Source: JBLHUT01 sp047629975
GTDB lineage: Bacteria; Pseudomonadota; Alphaproteobacteria; Rhodobacterales; Rhodobacteraceae
DNA: 11,415 nt
Assembly (NCBI GenBank): GCA_047629975.1
Contig: JBLHUT010000096.1
Coordinates: 1 to 11,415, forward strand
Direction of reading: 5' to 3'
Part shown: piece after piece, positions 5,887-11,415 of the stretch
How positions within the stretch are numbered: the first letter of the stretch is position 1
How the letters are laid out: the number at the start of each line of letters is the position of its first letter
The notes under the pieces: generated by a model
Told to the model about the DNA's origin: nothing
Seen by the model: only the letters and a program-made list of their open reading frames with translations
Databases searched by the model: none
Position numbers and translations under genes: made by a program

Positions 5887-7571
5887 TTCGAAATCTCCAC
5901 GCCGGCCTTTTTCGGCGTGAACCCGATAAAGACAGTACCAAGAGGCTCGTAAATGTGGACAATTGACAAGTCGAAAAAATGCAGCTCTGCCTCGACCCGA
6001 CGATCAAGAAACGAAGGCTTGAGCCGGGACCTGATATCGTCCGATGTCATGTTCAATGTTGCATCCGGCCACCTAAGATACTCGAAAGACGCAAAAATAC
6101 GGTAACCCGCATCATAGGACATCTGCAACAGTTGCTCCCTTTGAAGCCCGTCCAGGCTTGCGGCATCACCGGCAAAAACAAATCCGTGCCGCACAGGGAT
6201 CGACAGTGCAAAATTCAGAAACCCGTCGCCGAATTCAAGCACTTTCGGATCAGGGTCCCATACTGAAAGAGCCGCCTCGATGTCTTCTGCCTCCTCAAGG
6301 AAGTCCCGCTTTACAAGGGTAAGGAGTTCACCGTTAAAATCGGCCTTTTCAATGAAGTCCCGGCCGGCGTGTAACAAACTGAAGGCCAGAAAACCGCAGA
6401 CGACAACAACGCCGACCTCGGGCAGGGACTTGCGAACACTGCGCGCCACAGGGGCAAGAACAAGCGCACCGACAAAACTTACAAACCCGCTGGCAAACGC
6501 AAAATACCAACTCGCCTGAGAGAAGTAATTAACAGCCATAAAGTTGTAACCTGCCTTGATAACAATCGCAGCACAGCCGCCCACCACCACCACAGCCCAC
6601 GGGGCATCGCGAAACCGCCGCCAGACAAGTACGACAAAGCCCGCGGCAAACAGCGCCGGAAACAGCAGTTGCACCGGCCGGAAGGCATTTGCCCTGACCA
6701 CCTCGCGCACCGTTTCATGCCCTGTCAAAACGTGGCGGATATCATCAAACGGACTGAAAAAGACCCTTGCCGTGAAAGACCCGTTGGACAACAGTTCGAA
6801 CCCGCCTTTGACCATGCCACTGATCGGCATCAGAAACCCCATGTAGCTCAGATTATAACTCCAGTAGAGCAAAAGCGCGATCCCGGTGGGGCCCCACAGC
6901 ATTGCAACCACAGGAATACGGCGAAGAATGTCACGCGGGCTCCATACAAGGTAGAAAAGCCCGATGCACAACGGCACGAACACCTCGTCAAGCCGCGTCA
7001 TCACCAAAAGAGCCAGCGCAAGCCCCAGCCACATCCATGTGCCCGGTTGCCGGGTATCCGGCCTTAATCCCGCAGCAAGGTAGGCGATCCACCCTGTTAT
7101 CGCAAAGACAAGCCCCGCCTCCATACCGGTAAAGAAGTCCCACACGGCGAGGTTGCCAAATCCCTGCCCGATCAGCGCGAAATATAGTCCCGGTGTCGCA
7201 AGCAAACCAAGCCACCACGAATTTGTAGCACGGTGGATGGCCACGCCCAAAAGCAGCACGCCGACCTCGACCAGCAAAACGGACGACCATGCAACAACAT
7301 TCATAAAGACGACCGGGAAATCTCCGAGCAGTTGCGCCAACCCCCAGACGTAAAATTGCCAAACAGGGTGAAAGCCGTTCGTCGCGGCCTCTCCGTCGAA
7401 ACTGAAAACATCCGCCGTCGACGAAAGGCCGATCCCGAGGTAAAGAAAGGCATCGCCCGTCAGCAGCGTGTAGGCCGCATCTGCCCCGTAAGTGTACAAC
7501 AACATCAACGCCGGCATCAGCGTGATGGCACTTGCATAGGCAAAAAATACTATTCGGGGACTTGCACGCAA
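5883..7571 (-). CDS. GT-C-fold membrane glycosyltransferase candidate
   Basis: This 562-residue polytopic protein has a soluble C-terminal region (about 415-562). It shows the motif series that I associate with GT-C-like bacterial membrane glycosyltransferases: an acidic D40 in TGDAFLYL after the first membrane segment, NGFHPVW (65-71), FFTGMEAGL (146-154), TRLDE (192-196) and MGFLMPISGMVK (244-255). Members use polyprenyl-phosphate-linked sugars on the periplasmic face; the donor and acceptor here are unknown. The TTG at 7571-7569 is the only common start codon between the upstream in-frame stop (7596-7598) and codon 19; its ribosome site (AAGG at 7586-7583) is weak and rather distant. ATG at codon 19 is the fallback but would cut the first membrane segment. 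It is the first gene of a two-gene unit transcribed away from the Tat/GMC pair. Confidence 0.78.
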   Translation of the reverse strand: MRASPRIVFFAYASAITLMPALMLLYTYGADAAYTLLTGDAFLYLGIGLSSTADVFSFDGEAATNGFHPVWQFYVWGLAQLLGDFPVVFMNVVAWSSVLLVEVGVLLLGVAIHRATNSWWLGLLATPGLYFALIGQGFGNLAVWDFFTGMEAGLVFAITGWIAYLAAGLRPDTRQPGTWMWLGLALALLVMTRLDEVFVPLCIGLFYLVWSPRDILRRIPVVAMLWGPTGIALLLYWSYNLSYMGFLMPISGMVKGGFELLSNGSFTARVFFSPFDDIRHVLTGHETVREVVRANAFRPVQLLFPALFAAGFVVLVWRRFRDAPWAVVVVGGCAAIVIKAGYNFMAVNYFSQASWYFAFASGFVSFVGALVLAPVARSVRKSLPEVGVVVVCGFLAFSLLHAGRDFIEKADFNGELLTLVKRDFLEEAEDIEAALSVWDPDPKVLEFGDGFLNFALSIPVRHGFVFAGDAASLDGLQREQLLQMSYDAGYRIFASFEYLRWPDATLNMTSDDIRSRLKPSFLDRRVEAELHFFDLSIVHIYEPLGTVFIGFTPKKAGVEISN

Positions 7572-7899
7572 AATAAGGTGGGCCTTTCGTACGGGTTACG
7601 TTATCCGGTCGTACACGTTACGCTATCTGGCGGCTATCCTAAGGTACGGGAATCCTGTTTTCAAACACTTGCGTGTCATCCTACATTTTGACAGGCTGAA
7701 TGTGACAAAAATCATTGCGACGCTTATAAAAGTGCGCCAAGTGCTGCTTGGCAATCTGCGTCCCGGCAATCTCTTGAAGCTAACCGCCCCGCATGTTACT
7801 AAATCTGGACTTGTCGAACAAATTTAAAATGTCTGCGAGCGGGAAAACCGGCGATACTAAATTGACGCCGACCTGCGCAAAACCGAAAGATTTGGAGCG
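7572..7899. promoter_or_regulatory. 328-bp divergent intergenic control region
   Basis: This gap separates two divergently transcribed units and must hold promoters for both. I see no coding sequence in it. It contains a 21-bp direct repeat near the minus-strand gene. TTGACA at 7688-7693 points toward the plus-strand genes, but no -10 box stands at normal spacing. TATAAA lies at 7725-7730. A minus-strand candidate has TTGTCA (complement of 7709-7704) 17 bases ahead of TGTAGG. There is also a 6-bp hairpin at 7736-7752 (GCCAAG/CTTGGC, 5-base loop). GGCAATCT occurs at 7750-7757 and again at 7765-7772. None of the promoter pairs is convincing alone. Confidence 0.55.
7588..7630. repeat. Imperfect 21-bp direct repeat at 22-bp period (possible operator)
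   Basis: The two copies are at 7588-7608 and 7610-7630, with one base between them. They share CGTAC, GTTACG and TATC and match at 17 of 21 positions. A 22-bp period is about two turns of the DNA helix, so both copies would face the same side, as expected for adjacent binding sites of a regulator. The repeat begins 17 bases upstream of the TTG of the minus-strand gene and would lie in its promoter or leader. Confidence 0.6.
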
Positions 7900-8118
7900 A
7901 TGCAGCCTGAAATTCGTTCAAGCAGCCGGCACAAACAGGTTAAGCTGACGCGCCGCGCCTGTCTTCAACTGGCCGCTTCGTCGGCCTTATGTGCCGCCCC
8001 CCTTTCCGGGAGTGCAAGCGGGTCACAGCCGCGGCTTTACAAGGTCGGTGGGTGGATATTACGCCACGAAGACCTTGATGCAACACGACTTGGGTCACAA
8101 CCTCTGGAGAGTGTTTGA
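7900..8118 (+). CDS. Small Tat-signal protein coupled to a GMC oxidoreductase (putative export partner)
   Basis: This 72-residue protein carries a clear twin-arginine leader: TRRACLQ at 17-23, a hydrophobic core LAASSALCAAPL at 24-35, and a plausible cleavage near the SASG at 38-41. The mature part would be only about 31 residues (containing LYKVGGWILRHEDLDATRLG). Its stop overlaps the ATG of the GMC oxidoreductase by one base as TGATG. The start at 7900 is the only ATG after an in-frame TAA at 7858-7860; GGAG lies just 2 bases before it, which is unusually close. In some membrane sugar dehydrogenases a small Tat-signal subunit escorts a leaderless GMC flavoprotein across the membrane. The arrangement here fits that model, but those small subunits are longer, and I cannot assign this one to a family. 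Confidence 0.72.
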   Translation: MQPEIRSSSRHKQVKLTRRACLQLAASSALCAAPLSGSASGSQPRLYKVGGWILRHEDLDATRLGSQPLESV

Positions 8119-9551
8119 TGTTGGTTGATGTGACAACGTTGGGGCAAGAGGACGTTTTTGATGTGTGCGTGGTTGGAACCGGCCCAGCCGGCATAACCTG
8201 CGCCTTACGGATTGCCCAAACCGGCAAACGAGTCCTTTTGCTCGAAGGCGGCGACCGCGAACTTACCAATATCTCGCAAGATGCCTATCTCGGCGAGGTG
8301 ATCGGGGATTCCTATGATTATCTGGATGTTAGCCGCCTCCGGTTTTTTGGTGGCACATCAAATCACTGGGCCGGCTGGTGTCGCCCACTCGATGCCTGGG
8401 ACTTCGAAAGCAAGCTTGGCGGGGCTGGCGCATGGCCCATCGGACGCAATGACCTTGACCCGTTTCTGAAGCCTGCTCTTGAGATTATCGATGCCGATAT
8501 GCCCGCCGCCGATACCCCTATCCCGGACAGCGGGCTTGAAGAAATCCACTTTACCTTTTCTGCTCCGACGCGGTTCGGTGAAAAATACTTTGACCAGATA
8601 GCAGCCGCGCCCAATGTTTTTCTCGCCTTGAATACCAACCTGTTTCAGATCGAAAAACAAGGCGATGCGGTAACCGGATTGATGGTGAAGCCGACACGGG
8701 GCGATTTGGTCGGGGCAGGTGTGCGCGTGCGCGCCCAGCGGTATGTTCTGGCCACCGGCGGAATAGAGAACAACCGGCATCTTTTATGGAGCGACCGGCT
8801 GGCCAACGGCGCTTTGGTCAAATCACCTGCGCTGGGGAAGTATTACATCGATCATCCGGACTACTTTCTCGGAGAGGCGCTTATTTCCGACCAGTTCCCG
8901 ATAAACCTGAATTCACCGGATGCGACAGAAGTTTTCATCGCCCCGACCATCCAGACGATGCGCGCCAACAAGACCCTTTCCTGCGGGCTACGTATAAAAG
9001 AGGCCTCTTACGGTGCCACCAAACGGATGATCGCAAACGTTGCCTGTGTATCGCCCGATCTGGCCCGCACGGCGCTGTCGTTGTTGAACAAGGATCTGGT
9101 GTGCGGCTTTGCACTCATTGGTGTTTGGGAGCAAGAACCCGTTATCGACAACCACGTTGCCCTGTCCGACCAACTGGACGGTTTTGGCATGGCGCGGGTC
9201 GATCTTCACTGGCGCAAGACCGAAACAGACAAGCGGACCGTTCGCGAGACTGCGTTGCATTTTGGGAAATATCTGGCACGCAACGATTTTGGCCGCGTCC
9301 GGTTGCAAGGCTGGCTCGAAGACGGAGAGCCCTTCCCCGAGGACAATATCGGGATCCATCATATGGGCGGCACCCGTATGGCCGACAGCCCGGAACACGG
9401 GGTGGTCGACGCCAACTGCCGCGTTTTCGGGTGCGATAACCTTTATGTTGCCGGCTCGTCCGTCTTTCCCAGCGGGGGCCACGCCAATCCGACATTGACC
9501 ATTGTCCAACTGGCCTTGCGGCTGGGCGAGCATCTGGCAGGCAAACCCTGA
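8118..9551 (+). CDS. GMC-family FAD-dependent oxidoreductase (sugar/alcohol dehydrogenase type)
   Basis: This FAD enzyme is expected to oxidise an alcohol or sugar hydroxyl. Starting at the ATG at 8118 (GGAG at 8106-8109; one-base overlap with the small Tat gene) it has 477 residues. It shows the dinucleotide-binding motif VVGTGPAG (18-25) with E43 at the end of the second strand, a flavin-contacting loop RFFGGTSNHWAGW (75-87), and a C-terminal substrate domain with HHMGGTRM (414-421) and GHANPTLT (454-461). By family comparison H415 and N457 are the catalytic His/Asn pair. It lacks its own signal peptide. The electron acceptor is unknown, and no cytochrome gene adjoins. It resembles the dehydrogenase rather than the oxidase branch of GMC proteins, like the catalytic subunits of fructose or gluconate dehydrogenases, but the substrate is undetermined. 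A TTG one codon earlier (8115) is possible but less likely. Confidence 0.9.
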   Translation: MLVDVTTLGQEDVFDVCVVGTGPAGITCALRIAQTGKRVLLLEGGDRELTNISQDAYLGEVIGDSYDYLDVSRLRFFGGTSNHWAGWCRPLDAWDFESKLGGAGAWPIGRNDLDPFLKPALEIIDADMPAADTPIPDSGLEEIHFTFSAPTRFGEKYFDQIAAAPNVFLALNTNLFQIEKQGDAVTGLMVKPTRGDLVGAGVRVRAQRYVLATGGIENNRHLLWSDRLANGALVKSPALGKYYIDHPDYFLGEALISDQFPINLNSPDATEVFIAPTIQTMRANKTLSCGLRIKEASYGATKRMIANVACVSPDLARTALSLLNKDLVCGFALIGVWEQEPVIDNHVALSDQLDGFGMARVDLHWRKTETDKRTVRETALHFGKYLARNDFGRVRLQGWLEDGEPFPEDNIGIHHMGGTRMADSPEHGVVDANCRVFGCDNLYVAGSSVFPSGGHANPTLTIVQLALRLGEHLAGKP

Positions 9552-9565
9552 AAACACGAATACCG

Positions 9566-9613
9566 TGACCAGGCCCCAAGGTGGTCAAAGCCGCGAGGAC
9601 AAGGCCATCGCGG
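9566..9613 (+). terminator. Two small hairpins after the GMC gene
   Basis: TGACCA (9566-9571) pairs with TGGTCA (9582-9587), with two further C-G pairs inside after a 2-base bulge. Next, CCGCGA (9591-9596) pairs with TCGCGG (9608-9613). The pair lies 15-62 bases after the GMC stop and probably marks the end of that unit. Neither stem is followed by a T-run, so termination is only a suggestion. Confidence 0.4.
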
Positions 9614-9636
9614 AGAAATGCTTAAAATTCGTTCAA

Positions 9637-9717
9637 TTGATCGATGTTTTCCCTGAATTATTCCTAAAAACAAAGCATATTTCTGTGTTCGGGTTGCCAT
9701 GCTGCAAAAGCAGTGGC
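9637..9717 (+). promoter_or_regulatory. AT-rich leader and possible promoter of the family 5 binding-protein gene
   Basis: Bases 9622-9690 are AT-rich in an otherwise GC-rich window. TTGATC (9637-9642) and TATTCC (9659-9664) stand 16 bases apart, a weak sigma-70-like pair. A bulged hairpin follows in the presumed leader: GCCA-CTGC (9696-9699, 9702-9705) with GCAG-TGGC (9710-9717) and an AAAA loop. It does not cover the ribosome site at 9745-9752. Confidence 0.3.
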
Positions 9718-9757
9718 CTCATGTGCCTGAGATTTCAAATACCCAAGGGAGACCTAA

Positions 9758-11335
9758 ATGACTCGCACAACCACTCTTGCGTTTATCCTGCTAAGCACTG
9801 TGAGCTTACCGGCTTCGGCGGAAACATTGCGCTGGGCGCGTGCCGGCGACGCTTTGACACTGGATCCACATGCCCAGAACGAAGGCCCCACCAGCGCGCT
9901 GGCGCATCAGATCATGGAGCCTTTGATCATTCGTGACATGACCGGCGCGATGGTGCCTGCCCTTGCGACCGCGTGGGCCCCCTCGGCCGAGGACCCCAAT
10001 GTCTGGGCGTTTGATCTGCGCGAGGGCGTGACGTTTCATGACGGCGCCGAATTCGACAGTGCGGATGTGAAATTCTCGCTGGAGCGGGCCATGACGACCG
10101 ACAGCGACTACAAGGAACTGCTGGCTTCGGTAACAGAAGTACGTGCGCCTTCGAAATACAAAATCGAGATCGTCACCAATGGCCCCAACCCGATTATGGC
10201 CAACAACCTGACCAACCTGTTCATCATGGACAAGGAATGGGCCGAGGCCAACGGCGCGGCCAAGGTGCAGGATTATGAAGGCGGCGAGAATACCTTTGCG
10301 GCGAAAAACGCCAACGGTACCGGCCCCTACAAGCTGGTCAGCCGCGAGCCGGACGTCAAAACTGTTCTGACCGCAAACCCCGATTACTGGGGTGTGGGCG
10401 AATTCCCTCTGGCGGTGACCGAAATCATCTATACGCCGATCCAGAATGCCGCGACCCGCGTGGCGGCTCTTTTGTCCGGTGAGGTCGACTTTATTCAGGA
10501 CGTGCCTGTGCAGGACCTTGTGCGCGTCTCGGACACCGACGGGCTGGATGTGCGCACCGCGCCGCAAAACCGGGTGATCTTTTTTGGCCTGAACTCGGGT
10601 GACGCCGACCTGAAGAACGACAACATCGAGGGGGCGAACCCGCTTGCCGATGTCAAAGTACGTCGTGCGATGTCAATGGCGATCAACCGCGATGCCATCA
10701 AGCAGGTCGTGATGCGTGGCCAGTCAGAGCCTGCGGGCATGATTGCGCCGCCCTTTGTCAACGGCTGGAACGCCGAAATGGACGCGTCATCCAAGACGGA
10801 TGTTGCAGGCGCAAAGGCATTGATGGCCGAAGCAGGCTATGCCGACGGCTTCTCCATCCAGCTCGATTGCCCCAACGACCGCTACATCAACGATGAAGCA
10901 ATTTGTCAGGCTGCCGTCGGTATGCTGGCGCAGATCGGTGTGGATGTGTCATTGGATGCCAAGCCGAAGGCACAGCACTTCCCGTTGATCAACACCCTTG
11001 AAACCGACTTTTACATGCTCGGCTGGGGTGTTCCGACCTATGACAGCGAATATGTCTTCAACTTTCTCGTGCACGGGCGCGATGAAAAGTACGGCAGCTG
11101 GAACGGCACACGCTTTGCCGATGCCGCCCTTGATGCAAAGATCGAAGGCCTCGCGTCGGAAACCGATCTTGCCAAGCGTAACGCGATGATCAACGAGATC
11201 TGGACCGTCGTGCAGGAACAGGCACTGTACATTCCGATCCACCATCAGGTTCTGAACTGGGGCATGTCGAGCAAGATCGGCACGATTGTGGCACCCGATG
11301 ATACCGCCAAGTTCAAGTATTTCGAAATGAACTAA
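9758..11335 (+). CDS. ABC transporter substrate-binding protein, family 5 (peptide/opine/nickel type)
   Basis: This periplasmic binding protein belongs to the DppA/OppA family and is 525 residues, a normal length. The ATG at 9758 follows a strong ribosome site (AAGGGAGA, 9745-9752). The N terminus is a Sec signal peptide: positive start MTRTTT, hydrophobic core 7-17, cleavage after ASA at 19-21. The mature protein opens with ETLRWARAGDALTLDPHA, the usual family opening. It continues with WAFDLREGVTFHDGAEFDSADVKFSLERA in pieces typical of the family, and a central hinge segment VRRAMSMAINRDAI. Members bind peptides, opines, sugars or metal chelates, so no ligand is assigned. Codon use is more GC-rich and regular than in the flanking genes, as often seen in abundant proteins. 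The intrinsic terminator after it means any cognate permease genes would be read after a stop-signal or from elsewhere. Confidence 0.92.
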   Translation: MTRTTTLAFILLSTVSLPASAETLRWARAGDALTLDPHAQNEGPTSALAHQIMEPLIIRDMTGAMVPALATAWAPSAEDPNVWAFDLREGVTFHDGAEFDSADVKFSLERAMTTDSDYKELLASVTEVRAPSKYKIEIVTNGPNPIMANNLTNLFIMDKEWAEANGAAKVQDYEGGENTFAAKNANGTGPYKLVSREPDVKTVLTANPDYWGVGEFPLAVTEIIYTPIQNAATRVAALLSGEVDFIQDVPVQDLVRVSDTDGLDVRTAPQNRVIFFGLNSGDADLKNDNIEGANPLADVKVRRAMSMAINRDAIKQVVMRGQSEPAGMIAPPFVNGWNAEMDASSKTDVAGAKALMAEAGYADGFSIQLDCPNDRYINDEAICQAAVGMLAQIGVDVSLDAKPKAQHFPLINTLETDFYMLGWGVPTYDSEYVFNFLVHGRDEKYGSWNGTRFADAALDAKIEGLASETDLAKRNAMINEIWTVVQEQALYIPIHHQVLNWGMSSKIGTIVAPDDTAKFKYFEMN

Positions 11336-11363
11336 AGCACGTCACTGTTTGTGATGCAGACGA

Positions 11364-11390
11364 GGGGCCGGGAACAACCGGCCCCTTTTT
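11364..11390 (+). terminator. Intrinsic terminator after the family 5 binding-protein gene
   Basis: GGGGCCGG (11364-11371) pairs perfectly with CCGGCCCC (11378-11385) around a 6-base loop and is followed by TTTTT (11386-11390). It lies 28 bases after the stop codon. It could end transcription completely, or partly so that downstream transporter genes outside the window are expressed less than the binding protein. Confidence 0.9.
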
Positions 11391-11415
11391 GCTGTCCTGT
11401 CGCCCCGCGCGGCAC

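Noticed and set aside
7688..7730. Full sigma-70 promoter for the Tat/GMC pair from TTGACA and TATAAA
   Set aside because: The two boxes are separated by 31 bases, far from the normal 16-18, so they cannot form one promoter.
8786..9439. Plus-strand frame of 217 codons inside the GMC gene
   Set aside because: It is an out-of-frame reading of the GMC coding region; the GMC frame holds the conserved catalytic motifs.
9806..10567. Minus-strand frame of 253 codons antisense to the family 5 binding protein
   Set aside because: It has no motif, signal or ribosome site, and the plus strand carries a complete, recognisable gene.

Overview
The window looks like chromosomal DNA of a GC-rich alphaproteobacterium, most likely a marine Rhodobacterales (Roseobacter-group) member. 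This is inferred from codon use, from the mix of Tat-exported and Sec-exported transport and redox proteins, and from the protein families present. It was not tested by a search. No rRNA, tRNA, CRISPR array, insertion sequence or phage gene is visible.

Layout, left to right. (1) The 3' end of an unidentified gene (stop at 98) is followed by a perfect 9-bp hairpin. (2) A monotopic-type exopolysaccharide sugar-phosphate transferase (278-1726) follows; it would start lipid-linked glycan assembly. (3) Next is a 282-bp gap with a 15-bp tandem repeat of seven good copies, which reads in frame with the transferase beyond its TAG stop. (4) An ABC importer operon of the nitrate/sulfonate/taurine class comes next: Tat-type binding protein (2009-3019), a very strong intergenic hairpin, ATPase (3086-3853), and permease (3846-4697) with a heptapeptide-repeat N-terminal tail. 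No catabolic gene accompanies it, so the ligand is unknown.

(5) Convergent to the importer is a minus-strand two-gene unit. A GT-C-like membrane glycosyltransferase candidate (7571-5883) overlaps a second polytopic membrane protein (5886-4708) by 4 bp, and both appear to use TTG starts. (6) A 328-bp divergent control region follows, with a 21-bp imperfect direct repeat at 22-bp spacing. (7) On the plus strand, a 72-residue Tat-signal protein (7900-8118) is translationally coupled to a leaderless GMC-family flavin oxidoreductase (8118-9551), suggesting piggy-back export. (8) After two small hairpins comes a Sec-exported peptide/dipeptide-type (family 5) binding protein (9758-11335), closed by a classic intrinsic terminator.

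The surface-glycan theme (sugar transferase, GT-C pair) and the periplasmic oxidoreductase may be functionally related, but that link is inference. The points most worth a second look are the amber stop followed by in-frame Ala-His-His-Ala-Asn repeats, the tiny Tat protein paired with the GMC enzyme, the hairpin inside the importer operon, and the divergent direct repeat.
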